A DNA stretch of 64,000 bases from CAUZIB01 sp963663925 (lineage in GTDB: Bacteria > Acidobacteriota > Vicinamibacteria > Vicinamibacterales > UBA8438), in contig OZ250139.1 in NCBI GenBank assembly GCA_965237405.1, positions 3,534,001 through 3,598,000 of the forward strand. Reading direction: 5' to 3'. Shown here one piece after another: positions 1 to 7,597 of this stretch. Each line of letters begins with the position of its first letter. The first letter of the stretch is position 1. Position numbers and translations under genes: made by a program. The notes under the pieces were generated by a model. That model did not search any database and had not been told where the DNA came from. It worked only from the letters and a program-made list of their open reading frames with translations.

Positions 1-34
1 GAGGAGTCGCGAAAGCTGCGCCTGCTCAGCGAGA

Positions 35-256
35 TCAGCGGTCAACGTCATGTCGGCCCCCTCTGCGATGCCGCTCGCGCCTGTTGCTCTCTGATAACTG
101 CCCGAGGAGCACCTGCGTCATCTCGCGGTACGTCTGAGCCTCCGCGAGCAACAGTGCGTTCACCTCGTCATCCGAGGACGGCGTATCGGGTGGTGGCGGT
201 TCGAGAGGCGAGTGCATCGCACTCTCTTGAAGCTCAGGGGCGAGACCTTTACTCAT
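35..256 (-). CDS. Small element-encoded hypothetical protein (73 aa)
   Basis: I do not recognise this 73-aa protein. It is hydrophilic, with a Pro/Ser/Asp-rich middle and a C-terminal half that could form a short helix (EAQTYREMTQVLLGQLSES) followed by a basic, Arg/His-rich tail. Its ATG overlaps the stop of the AlpA-like gene by ATGA (253-256), which suggests translational coupling and argues that it is a real gene. It may be a partner or accessory of the AlpA-like regulator. No counterpart is evident at the same place in element B. Confidence 0.45.
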   Translation of the reverse strand: MSKGLAPELQESAMHSPLEPPPPDTPSSDDEVNALLLAEAQTYREMTQVLLGQLSESNRRERHRRGGRHDVDR

Positions 257-501
257 TCCGGCCCCGCCGCGCGCTCGGCGACCAGGTCTGCGACGAGCTG
301 GCGAATCTCGTCATCGGACTGCCCCTGGATCAAGGCTTCGTTCACGGCTTCCATTTCTCGATCGAGCCAGGCGGACATCCGACCTATTTTCACGGGTGGA
401 GGGTAAGTGCCGTCTTGGATGCGCGCATAGGTCGTAGCGCGACGGAACGGGGTGAGAGATGTCTCCCACGGACGGCGGTGAAGGGTTGAGTAGTTAGCCA
501 T
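253..501 (-). CDS. AlpA-like HTH regulator / excisionase-type protein
   Basis: This 82-aa protein has the layout of AlpA-type small helix-turn-helix proteins of P4-like elements: an HTH-like segment (TPFRRATTYARIQDGTYPPP, residues about 16-35), a 'PVKIG' strand and a C-terminal helix ending in a DDEIRQLVADLVAERA stretch. AlpA proteins act as regulators or as accessory factors for integrase-driven excision. The gene lies downstream of a pair of palindromes (580-610) that could be its operator. The product aligns with the product of 42100-42375 in element B, for example 'AVNEALI.G.SDD.IR.LV.DLVA.RA'. The initiator is the ATG at 499-501, with a GGAG-like site before it. Confidence 0.65.
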   Translation of the reverse strand: MANYSTLHRRPWETSLTPFRRATTYARIQDGTYPPPVKIGRMSAWLDREMEAVNEALIQGQSDDEIRQLVADLVAERAAGPE

Positions 502-579
502 GTGTGACTCCTTTTTGGACCGTCCCGGCCCTTCCGAGAACGAACATGGCTATTGGATCAAAAAGGCGGGGTGCGTGAT

Positions 580-610
580 CGCAATTGCGGAAACGTCTTC
601 TGTAATTGCA
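580..610. promoter_or_regulatory. Paired palindromes, putative operator (element A)
   Basis: CGCAATTGCG at 580-589 is a perfect palindrome and TGTAATTGCA at 601-610 an imperfect one sharing the AATT core. Their centres are 21 bp apart, about two helical turns. The pair sits 3 bp from the stop of the 614-1348 gene and upstream of the AlpA-like gene. Element B has a pair with the same geometry but another sequence at the same place. Two dimeric repressor sites are the simplest reading; binding is inferred. Confidence 0.45.
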
Positions 611-613
611 GTT

Positions 614-1348
614 TTACTTGGGAGGCTTGCCGACTGACCGGAGGTAGTCGTCTGCTTCTTTTAGTTTTTCCACCACCGTCCGTTCAGGCACTCTTACGCC
701 GAGGTCGGTGGTTTCCGACTCAATTCTCGAAGAGGCAGCATCCGAGCTAGGGTGCGACAATTTGACTTTGGCAAGCTGCGCCAGCCCGATGATCACTTTC
801 AGCAGCGTGTTCCGTTCTCTCGACCCAAGGGGTTTATCGAGATCCTTAGCGGAGTCGGATGCCGAAGGGGTCGGCCCATCCTCGGCAAACTCCTTCCTCA
901 GCTTCTCGGCCAGGTCGTCCAGGGCCGTCTTTCGCACGCCGATGATGCAGCCCTCAGGGATCGCCGAGTAGCTCCTATCTGAATACCCCGCTGGTCGTAG
1001 TCGGCGCTGGACTCCGCCTCGCTCAACCCACGCTCCTCTGATGCCCTCTAGGGGCGTAGCCGGGTTGGTCTCATGCTGGAGGTGCTGTCTCGCAGGGTTG
1101 CCGAGCTTCCCATCCGCGATCAAGTCCCAGAGGCCATCCTGCATGGGTCGGCCCTCGCGATCCTCCGTGCCGGTGGGCACGTACACGACCAACCGCAGAC
1201 CTTTATTGAGGGCACAGAGCAAAACGGCACGGTGGTCAAGATCATAGTTAGTCTGATCCGACAAATACGCCGCAGCTTCATACGGGTCGTACCACCCTAA
1301 GAAGAAGGCAGAACGTATCCGGTTTAGCGTCGGGTTCGCCATGTTCAT
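614..1348 (-). CDS. Element-encoded 'VPTGT' protein of unknown function (244 aa)
   Basis: I do not recognise a named family. The N-terminal half contains the strings YVPTGT, DGLWDL and GAWVER, followed by a Q-R-R-L stretch. The C-terminal part has a CIIGVR segment, then KTALDDLAEKLRKEF, SAKDLDKPLG and RERNTLLKVIIGLA, resembling C-terminal segments of element proteins linked to DNA-binding regulation. The same motifs occur in the broken homologue at 42581-43372 in element B, where the frame is cut by a stop, so this copy shows the intact form. It lies between the integrase and the AlpA-like gene in both elements. Conservation and position suggest a role in element control, which is inference. 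Confidence 0.6.
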   Translation of the reverse strand: MNMANPTLNRIRSAFFLGWYDPYEAAAYLSDQTNYDLDHRAVLLCALNKGLRLVVYVPTGTEDREGRPMQDGLWDLIADGKLGNPARQHLQHETNPATPLEGIRGAWVERGGVQRRLRPAGYSDRSYSAIPEGCIIGVRKTALDDLAEKLRKEFAEDGPTPSASDSAKDLDKPLGSRERNTLLKVIIGLAQLAKVKLSHPSSDAASSRIESETTDLGVRVPERTVVEKLKEADDYLRSVGKPPK

Positions 1349-1426
1349 AGCCGTCCACCGGGAGCCGTGAAGGTCTGCACGATGGCAGTGTAGCGCGGGT
1401 AGAACGGGGAAAGAAGTGGAGGGTAT

Positions 1427-2623
1427 CTAGGGCGTCGTCTCGGTGCGTAATTCGTCCAAATAATCGCTCCACGCCTGCATCATGCGGCGGCGCTCCGGGA
1501 GGTGCTGCGTGCGGTTGTAGCTCCTCCCGAGAGGGTCCCGAACGCGGTGGGCTAATTGGTGTTCGACCAAATGCGGCGGAAAATGGAGCTGCTCATCCAA
1601 GCACGTACGCGCCGTCGCGCGCCACCCGCGGACCGACATTTTTTCTTTGGGGATCCCGATGGTGCGCATTGCAACCGCTAAAGTGTTTTCACTCATCACC
1701 CGTCCGTTGTGTCGCTGCCCTGGGAAGACGTACGGCTGGAAGCCCGTGTGGGTGCGGAGCTCACGGAGAATCTCGACGGCTTGCGTCGACAGCGGCACGA
1801 TGTGGTCTGTTTGTGTTTTCGTGACGCGGTACTGCCACTGCGGCTCGGCGGAATCGAGGTCGAAATCTTGCCACCGCGCTCGGCGCAGTTCGCCCGGTCG
1901 CACAAACCAGAGCGGTGCCAGCTTCAGGGCGGCCATAACCGCCGGTGATCCCTCGTATGCGGCAAGCATCCGGAGGAGCTTTCCGATGTCCTTGGGATCG
2001 GTCACGGCAGCGAAATGCTTGGGCGTGGCTTTGGTCAGTGCAGGTCTCACCGGCGCGGCGGGGTTGTGTGTGATGCGCCCGGTAGCCATGGCGTAGTTAC
2101 AGACCTGGTGGCACACCGTCAGGACACGACGTGCGGTCTCGTACTTCCCTTGTTCCTTAATCGGCTTGAGCATCGCCAGGAGGTCAGGCGCGCTGACATC
2201 AGCCATCGACCGCATCCCGAGTTTCGGGAATACATACGTTTCCAGCCGCATCTTAGCCATGCTGCTAGTACCCGGTTTCCAGTTCGGGAGCTTTGATTCG
2301 TACCACTCACGAGCGACTGTCTTGAAGCTGTCGGTTGTGCCGTCCACCGTACCAGCGTGTGTAGCCTTCCGCTGGGCGCTTGGGTTCACGCCAGTCGCGA
2401 GGAGATGACGGTACTTGTCGCGCCGTCGACGGGCCTCCTGCAGGCTGACAGCGGGGTAGACGCCTAGGGAGAGTTGCTGCTCTTTACCTCCGAAGCGGTA
2501 TCGGAGGCGCCAGGCCTTGGTGCCATTCGGCCGAATTGACAGGGTTAACCCACCACCATCGGCGAGTCTCCTCGGCTTAGCCGCCGCCTTGGCGTTCCTG
2601 ATAGTCGTGTCGGTCAGTGGCAT
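1427..2623 (-). CDS. P4-type tyrosine recombinase (integrase) of element A
   Basis: The protein starts MPLTDTTIRNAK as P4-like integrases do, so I place the start at 2623; the open frame runs 21 codons further upstream. It has the N-terminal arm-binding domain, a core-binding SAM-like domain (about residues 90-190) and the catalytic domain. Catalytic parts visible are the Arg of RPGELR, the second His region HQLAHR and the tyrosine in GRSYNRT (Tyr369). The HxxR motif reads RGWR instead of HGWR (residue 332, codon 1628-1630 CGC), whereas the element B enzyme has HGWR. It should integrate at the adjacent tRNA-Ser gene. The missing His may lower or abolish activity. Confidence 0.9.
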   Translation of the reverse strand: MPLTDTTIRNAKAAAKPRRLADGGGLTLSIRPNGTKAWRLRYRFGGKEQQLSLGVYPAVSLQEARRRRDKYRHLLATGVNPSAQRKATHAGTVDGTTDSFKTVAREWYESKLPNWKPGTSSMAKMRLETYVFPKLGMRSMADVSAPDLLAMLKPIKEQGKYETARRVLTVCHQVCNYAMATGRITHNPAAPVRPALTKATPKHFAAVTDPKDIGKLLRMLAAYEGSPAVMAALKLAPLWFVRPGELRRARWQDFDLDSAEPQWQYRVTKTQTDHIVPLSTQAVEILRELRTHTGFQPYVFPGQRHNGRVMSENTLAVAMRTIGIPKEKMSVRGWRATARTCLDEQLHFPPHLVEHQLAHRVRDPLGRSYNRTQHLPERRRMMQAWSDYLDELRTETTP

Positions 2624-2662
2624 GTGTGGGCAACGACGCCATGTGTGTCGCTTACTCAGTAG

Positions 2663-2682
2663 TGTTGCCCTCAATGTTGCCC
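2663..2682. repeat. TGTTGCCC direct repeats, putative integrase arm sites
   Basis: TGTTGCCC occurs at 2663-2670 and 2675-2682, 12 bp apart, between the integrase start and the tRNA. Element B has GTTACCCC twice with the same 12-bp period near its far end (39761-39780). Arm-type integrase sites are typically short direct repeats in such places, so this is a candidate arm region; the role is inferred. Confidence 0.4.
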
Positions 2683-2806
2683 ACAAACAGCGTGGCTGTC
2701 AATGGAAACCAATGAACGTGCCTGGACTACTGATAGCTAAAAATATCAGCAATACAGGCGTTTTATGTATTGTATTGATAGTGCTTGATGTGGATGGAAT
2801 ATAATG

Positions 2807-2899
2807 TGGCGGTGAGGCAGGGATTCGAACCCTGGGTAGAGCTATAAACCCTACAACGGTTTAGCAAACCGCCGCCTTCAGCCTCTCGGCCACCTCACC
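2807..2899 (-). tRNA. tRNA-Ser (GCT)
   Basis: Read on the minus strand, the acceptor stem GGTGAGG pairs with CCTCACC, followed by discriminator G and an encoded CCA (2807-2809). The anticodon loop reads TTGCTAA with anticodon GCT, the long variable arm is typical of class II serine tRNAs, and the T-loop is GGTTCGAATCC. The 3' end is the presumed attachment site of element A, whose integrase begins 184 bp away. Confidence 0.95.
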
Positions 2900-2977
2900 A
2901 CTGAAACGGGAACGACAACCTACGATACCACGAGTCCAACAGGCCCAAGAACGATACCAAGACGGCTCCTGGACCTA

Positions 2978-4105
2978 TCAACCCTCGTAGACAATGCGGT
3001 AAATAACATCGGCGTGATCATCAGCGACCAGAAGTGAACCATCCGGCATAACCAGCACATCGGCCGGTCGTCCCCACCATGTATTCTTGGAACTGAGCCA
3101 CCCCTCGACGAACGTCTCGTATTTCACGGCCCTCCCACCGTCGACGTGCACGACTGTCAACCGATAGCCCGTGTGCCCGGCGGCCGGCGACCGGTTCCAG
3201 GACCCGTGCTCCGCGATGATGATCTGGTTGTGGTACGCCTGGGGAAACATCGAACCGGTGTAGAACGCCATGCCGATCGAACCAACGTGCGGCCCTAGCT
3301 TCTGTGCGGGTGGCTGGAACTCGCTGCACGGACGATTCGAGAACTCGGGATCCTGTAAGTCTCCACCATGACAAAACGGATACCCAAAGTGCAGACCCGC
3401 TTCGGGAGCGTGATGCAAGGTATCGGGTGGTAATTCGTCACCAAGTCGGTCTCGGCCGTTGTTCGTGAACCAGAGATCGTCAGTCCCTGGTTGCCAATCG
3501 AACCCGACTGAGTTTCGTATTCCGTGAGCAAATATTTCTTCGCCGCTCCCGTCAGGATTCATCCTGAGGATCGTACCGTAGCGAGGGTCCTCACCCGTTC
3601 GATTACAGATGTTGCACGGTGCCCCAACAGGCAAGTACAGCATTCCGTCTGGACCAAACCCAAGATACTTCCAACCATGCCCCCGATCGGTCGGGAGGTC
3701 ATCATTGAGTACCACCGGCTGTGGCGGGTCGTTGAGGCGTGACTCGATGCTATCGAATCGGAGCACGCGGCTAATCGCTGCGACATACAGTGCACCATCT
3801 CGAAACGCTACGCCGCTGGGCCTGGCCAACCCCGTCGCAATTGTGATCACGCGGTCGGCCTTGTGATCGTTGTTGTCGTCAACCACCGCGTAGACGTTGC
3901 CCGCTTCACGTGAGCCAACGAAAAGCGTCCCATCCTCGGTCAGTGCCATCTGCCTCGCGTTCTCCACGCCGCTGGCGTAAATCTCAATGCGGAAGCCAGC
4001 GGGCAAGGTCAAATGCTCAAGCGTGATTTCTTGACCTGTAAGCGGTACCGTGGCGGCCAATCCAACGACCACTGCCACAACGAAGAACCGGTACTTAATC
4101 AACAT
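2978..4105 (-). CDS. Secreted sorbosone-dehydrogenase-type PQQ beta-propeller protein
   Basis: The product resembles the L-sorbosone dehydrogenase/YliI family of PQQ-dependent soluble sugar dehydrogenases: LPAGFRIEIYASGVENARQ at the start, RPSGVAFRDGALYVA, GPDGMLYLPVGAPCN, DPRYGTILRMNPDG, and WGRPADVLVMPDGSLLVADD near the end. These proteins oxidise sugars or aldehydes in the periplasm. The start is placed at 4105, giving a signal peptide (LIKYRFFVVAVVVGLAATVPLTGQ); an upstream in-frame ATG at 4216 would bury that signal. Length (375 aa) is normal. It stands downstream of leuB with 195 bp between and may be a separate transcript. The substrate cannot be told from sequence. Confidence 0.82.
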   Translation of the reverse strand: MLIKYRFFVVAVVVGLAATVPLTGQEITLEHLTLPAGFRIEIYASGVENARQMALTEDGTLFVGSREAGNVYAVVDDNNDHKADRVITIATGLARPSGVAFRDGALYVAAISRVLRFDSIESRLNDPPQPVVLNDDLPTDRGHGWKYLGFGPDGMLYLPVGAPCNICNRTGEDPRYGTILRMNPDGSGEEIFAHGIRNSVGFDWQPGTDDLWFTNNGRDRLGDELPPDTLHHAPEAGLHFGYPFCHGGDLQDPEFSNRPCSEFQPPAQKLGPHVGSIGMAFYTGSMFPQAYHNQIIIAEHGSWNRSPAAGHTGYRLTVVHVDGGRAVKYETFVEGWLSSKNTWWGRPADVLVMPDGSLLVADDHADVIYRIVYEG

Positions 4106-4300
4106 AACTTGGTCCTCAAAGACTCGCTGAAGATACGGACCGCACCCCAAGGAATGGCTCGGATGAACGGGTGGCCTCGACGAAATGTGGACCACCGGAA
4201 ATGATACAGACTGCACCCGTGAAGAATCCGATCATCCCTCGATGCGTTTTCGGTGAAACCAACGTTTCGTAATCAAGAACGTCAATTCCCTGGTGCCGCA

Positions 4301-5371
4301 TTATGATCCAGATTGAAGGTGATCGAGAATCGCGTGCGTCATACGCGAGCAGGAGACTGGCGTTGCGGCTCCGCCCATGTCCACAGTTCGCATGCCAGCG
4401 CGAAGCACCGCTTCAATCCCACTCTCGACCGCCTGAGCCTCGTCTTCGAGCGCAAGCGCGTGGCGCAACAGCATGGCCGCCGACGCAATGGCGGCGACCG
4501 GGTTAGCCACGTCCTGGCCCGCGATGTCGGGCGCGGAGCCGTGCACCGGCTCGAACAAACCAGCCTTACCCCCGATACTGGCTGAGGGGAGGAGACCGAT
4601 CGACCCAACGACCGCGCCAGCCTCGTCTGACAAGATGTCTCCAAAGAGATTGCCGGCCAGCAGCACGTCGAACTTGCGAGGACTAGAAACCAGCAGTAGC
4701 GCGCATGAATCGACGAGCTGATGCTCAAGCGCCACATCGGGGAACCGCTTGCCAACGTCGATGACGACCTCTCGCCAAAACCGTGACACTTCAAGGACGT
4801 TGGCCTTGTCAACCGACGTGACGCGCTTCTGGCGGCGCCGAGCACTCTCGAACGCGACCGTCGCAATCCGTTCGATCTCCCCACGGTTGTACCGCATGGT
4901 ATTGAACGCCGCATCCCCGTTGTCGGTACGCCCTCGCGGCTTCGCGTAGTAGAGACCGCCGGTCAGCTCACGAACGATCAACAGGTCAAGGCCGTCAATC
5001 AACTCGGGCTTGAGTGAGCTTCCGTCTTCCATCCCCGGCCATACCTTGGCAGGTCGAAGATTTGCGAAGACGCCAAGCTCCTGCCTGAGCTGGAGCAGCG
5101 CAGTCTCGGGCCGACGGCCCGCCGAGGCCTGGTCGAACTCCGGGTCGCCCACGGCACCCAGGAGCACGGCGTCGGCCGACAAACAAGCCTCGAGCGTCGC
5201 ATCCGGCAGCGCGCGGCCTTCACTCCGCAAGGCGACTCCGCCAATCGTATGGTGGCGAAATGCGAACGAATGCTGAAACCGAGTGGCGACGCTCTCAAGA
5301 ACCTGCTCGGCAGCGGAAACGACTTCTGGGCCAATCCCGTCGCCGGGAAGTAGGACAATTGTCGCGTTCAT
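4301..5371 (-). CDS. leuB: 3-isopropylmalate dehydrogenase
   Basis: LeuB converts (2R,3S)-3-isopropylmalate to 2-isopropyl-3-oxosuccinate, which decarboxylates, using NAD+ in the cytoplasm; this is the third step specific to leucine synthesis. Visible motifs are the N-terminal LLPGDGIGPEVV, substrate Arg residues in LLQLRQELGVFANLRPAKV, RELTGGLYY, the Lys/Asp metal region SVDKANVLEVSRFWREVV, and LFGDILSDEAG, GSIGLLPSAS, EPVHGSAPDIAGQ. The start is at 5371 (MNATIVLLPG); the open frame runs 29 codons further without family resemblance. Length is 356 aa, as expected. It lies 31 bp downstream of leuA and is probably cotranscribed with it. Confidence 0.97.
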   Translation of the reverse strand: MNATIVLLPGDGIGPEVVSAAEQVLESVATRFQHSFAFRHHTIGGVALRSEGRALPDATLEACLSADAVLLGAVGDPEFDQASAGRRPETALLQLRQELGVFANLRPAKVWPGMEDGSSLKPELIDGLDLLIVRELTGGLYYAKPRGRTDNGDAAFNTMRYNRGEIERIATVAFESARRRQKRVTSVDKANVLEVSRFWREVVIDVGKRFPDVALEHQLVDSCALLLVSSPRKFDVLLAGNLFGDILSDEAGAVVGSIGLLPSASIGGKAGLFEPVHGSAPDIAGQDVANPVAAIASAAMLLRHALALEDEAQAVESGIEAVLRAGMRTVDMGGAATPVSCSRMTHAILDHLQSGS

Positions 5372-5402
5372 GAAATGTTCAAGTGGGCAGCCGGATACGA
5401 GA

Positions 5403-6605
5403 CTATACCTGCGCGGTTCGAGTGGCGGGCTCTGTCGGGTTGTGAGCTTCGGTAACACGCACGCGATCGATAATCACGACTACATCGTCGTCGCTGACGC
5501 TCTTTTGCCGGTCGGCCAAGCTAATGACTTCACGATACACCCGGTCGAGCTCGAATCGCGTGAGCTCATGTCCCATCTGCTCACATCGCTGCTTCACCGC
5601 GTGGCGACCCGAGTGCTTACCCAAGACGAGGGTCGACTCCACGCCGATGTCTTCAGGTCTTATGATCTCATAGGTTCGTCGATCCTTGATCACGCCGTCC
5701 TGATGAATCCCCGCTTCATGCGCAAATGCGTTACGCCCAACGATGGCCTTGTTGGCCTGGACCGTTTCGTTCGTCAGCGACGACAACAGCTGGCTGGTTC
5801 GGAAGAGCTCGCTTGTGCGCACCATCGTTTCGAACGGGAGACGGTCGGGTCGAACGTGCGCGATCATCACGAGCTCTTCGAGCGCCGCGTTGCCAGCCCG
5901 CTCGCCGATGCCGTTGATCGTGCATTCCACCTGTCGTACACCGGCCCGCACAGCCGCCAGCGAGTTGGCCACGGCCAACCCGAGATCATCATGGCAGTGC
6001 GCGCTGAACACCACCTTGTCGGCGTTGGGTACCCGCGTCAGCACCCCGGTGAAGAACTCCCCGATCTCTTCAGGCGTACAGTAGCCCACGGTATCGGGCA
6101 GGTTGATCGTCATGGCGCCCGTTTCAATCGCACGTTCGACCACCTGACACAAGAAGTCCATATCTGAGCGCGTAGCGTCCTCAGCCGAGAACTCGACATC
6201 GTCCGTGTAGTTTCGGGCCTGTTTGACACTGGCTGTCAACACCTCCATACACTCATCACGGCTGAGGCGGAGCTTGCGTTCGAGGTGGAGATCGGACGTA
6301 GCGATGAAAATATGAATCCTCGAGCGTTCAGCCGGCTTCAGGGATTGGCCGGCGCGCTCGATATCGGCTGGGTTACACCGCGCTAACGCCGCGATAATCG
6401 GCTTTCGGATCTCGGTCGCGATGAGCCTTACGGCGTGCGCGTCATCGTCCGACGCAATCGGAAAGCCAGCTTCGAGAATGTCGACACCAAGCACCTCGAG
6501 TTGACGAGCAAGCTTCAGCTTCTCCGGTGTGTTCATTGAGAACCCAGGAGATTGCTCACCGTCCCGAAGGGTCGTATCGAAAATAGTCAGCTTGTCGGCT
6601 ATCAA
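5403..6605 (-). CDS. leuA: 2-isopropylmalate synthase, short form without regulatory domain
   Basis: LeuA condenses acetyl-CoA with 2-oxoisovalerate, the first committed step to leucine. The catalytic TIM barrel is complete: FDTTLRDGEQSPG, HIFIATSD, FSAEDATRSD, INLPDTVGY, FSAHCHDDLGLAVAN, INGIGERAGNAALEE, and the linker NAFAHEAGIHQDGVIKD with VLGKHSGRHAV. The protein stops about 60 residues after that linker; the roughly 120-residue LeuA dimerisation domain that binds leucine is absent, and nothing between here and leuB encodes it. I place the start at a TTG (6605) preceded by a GAGGAGG site, which gives MIADKLTIFDTTLRDG; the upstream ATG at 6674 is less likely. Homocitrate or citramalate synthase activity is a weaker alternative given leuBCD nearby. 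Confidence 0.9.
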   Translation of the reverse strand: MIADKLTIFDTTLRDGEQSPGFSMNTPEKLKLARQLEVLGVDILEAGFPIASDDDAHAVRLIATEIRKPIIAALARCNPADIERAGQSLKPAERSRIHIFIATSDLHLERKLRLSRDECMEVLTASVKQARNYTDDVEFSAEDATRSDMDFLCQVVERAIETGAMTINLPDTVGYCTPEEIGEFFTGVLTRVPNADKVVFSAHCHDDLGLAVANSLAAVRAGVRQVECTINGIGERAGNAALEELVMIAHVRPDRLPFETMVRTSELFRTSQLLSSLTNETVQANKAIVGRNAFAHEAGIHQDGVIKDRRTYEIIRPEDIGVESTLVLGKHSGRHAVKQRCEQMGHELTRFELDRVYREVISLADRQKSVSDDDVVVIIDRVRVTEAHNPTEPATRTAQV

Positions 6606-6718
6606 GGTCGCCTCCTCAACGCCAGTCTGTCGATCGAGCCTCTGGTCACAGTAAACGTTGTTTCGTGGTGGCAAGTCAAAGTTATAAATATTACAATTTC
6701 ATAAGCTATTATCACATC
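6606..6718. promoter_or_regulatory. leuA-lysR divergent promoter region with AT-rich dyad
   Basis: This 113-bp spacer lies between divergent leuA and the LysR gene and is strikingly AT-rich for the window. A 23-bp imperfect dyad at 6682-6704 begins TTAT and ends ATAA. LysR-type regulators commonly bind such interrupted dyads between themselves and a divergent target, so this is the likely operator for both genes. TATTAT at 6707-6712 could be a -10 for the LysR gene. Confidence 0.55.
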
Positions 6719-7597
6719 GTGGATCTCTCACAGCTCAAGGTGTTTCTCACGGTTGCGACCGAGCGCAGCTTCTCTCGTGCGGCTGCCACCCTCAATCGGA
6801 CGCAGCCTGCGGTGAGCCAGGCCGTCAAGCGACTAGAGGAAGAGCTCGGCGAGAAATTGTTTGATCGGTCCTCAAAGGGCGGACTGCTGACCGAAGTCGG
6901 CACCATCTTGCTCGACTACGCGAGGCAGCTCATCCGACTCAAGGAAGAGGCGGAAGGTGCGGTCCGAGAGCTCCAGGATCTTCGCCGTGGGCGCGTGGTT
7001 ATCGGTGCAAACGAGGCGGCGGTTCACGTCCTACTGTCGGTGATCGGGCGGTTCCGTCGTCAGCACCCTCAGGCGCAGATCGAAGTTAAACGCACGTCGG
7101 CTCGGAAGATCGCCGGGGAGGTAATCAACCGATCGTTGGATTTCGGTGTCCTAACGTTTTTACCACGGGACCGCGGTCTCCACAGCGTGTCACTGGGCGA
7201 AGACGACCTCGTCGTGTTGACCCGTCCCGATCATTCGTTCGCCAAGAAACAACAGATCACCATGGAGGAGTTCGGGCAGCAGACCATCATCGCACACAAC
7301 GACCCATCGCCGGCACGAGAACGCGTGCTGCGGCTGTACGAGCAGCGTCACGCGGCCATCAATATCCAGATCGGACTACCGAGTCTTGACGGGATCAAGC
7401 GCGCGATCGAGCTGGGCCTGGGGGTCGCGTTGCTGCCCCGCCGGTGTGCACTGGCCGAGATCGGCAGCGGGCAGCTCGTTGCGATCAAGGTAATGAAACT
7501 CCGTCTTCCGCGTGAAGTTCGGCTCATCTACCGCTCGTCTGGTGAGATGTCGCACGCGGCCGAGGCGTTTCTCCAGGCGGCGAAGGCGGAAAACTAG
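6719..7597 (+). CDS. LysR-family transcriptional regulator (likely leu regulator)
   Basis: The N-terminal winged HTH is typical (LSQLKVFLTVATERSFSRAAATLNRTQPAVSQAVKRLEEELG), followed by a periplasmic-binding-like effector domain (VIGANEAAVHVLLSVIGRF, RPDHSFA, GIKRAIELGLGVALLPRR). The start is placed at GTG 6719, giving MDLSQLKVF; the frame is open 18 codons further but that part is unlike the family. It is divergent from leuA and its stop overlaps that of convergent leuD in one CTAG (7594-7597). The context suggests control of the leucine genes, possibly sensing a pathway intermediate, but the ligand is not known from sequence. Confidence 0.88.
   Translation: MDLSQLKVFLTVATERSFSRAAATLNRTQPAVSQAVKRLEEELGEKLFDRSSKGGLLTEVGTILLDYARQLIRLKEEAEGAVRELQDLRRGRVVIGANEAAVHVLLSVIGRFRRQHPQAQIEVKRTSARKIAGEVINRSLDFGVLTFLPRDRGLHSVSLGEDDLVVLTRPDHSFAKKQQITMEEFGQQTIIAHNDPSPARERVLRLYEQRHAAINIQIGLPSLDGIKRAIELGLGVALLPRRCALAEIGSGQLVAIKVMKLRLPREVRLIYRSSGEMSHAAEAFLQAAKAEN

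Larger units (their letters stand above)
1..2820 (-). mobile_element. Integrative element A (partial), in tRNA-Ser(GCT)
   Basis: All genes here read leftward, away from the 3' end of tRNA-Ser(GCT): integrase, an unnamed protein, an AlpA-like regulator and a 73-aa ORF. P4-type integrases usually sit beside the tRNA 3' end used as attachment site, so the right boundary is placed in the tRNA at about 2807-2820. The left boundary lies outside the window. The gene order, the integrase and the flank between integrase and tRNA match element B (39684-44843), so these are two members of one element family. The extent is inferred; the parts are seen directly. Confidence 0.7.

Noticed and set aside
5283..6167. 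294-codon plus-strand frame opposite leuA
   Set aside because: Shadow of leuA, whose motifs are complete on the other strand.
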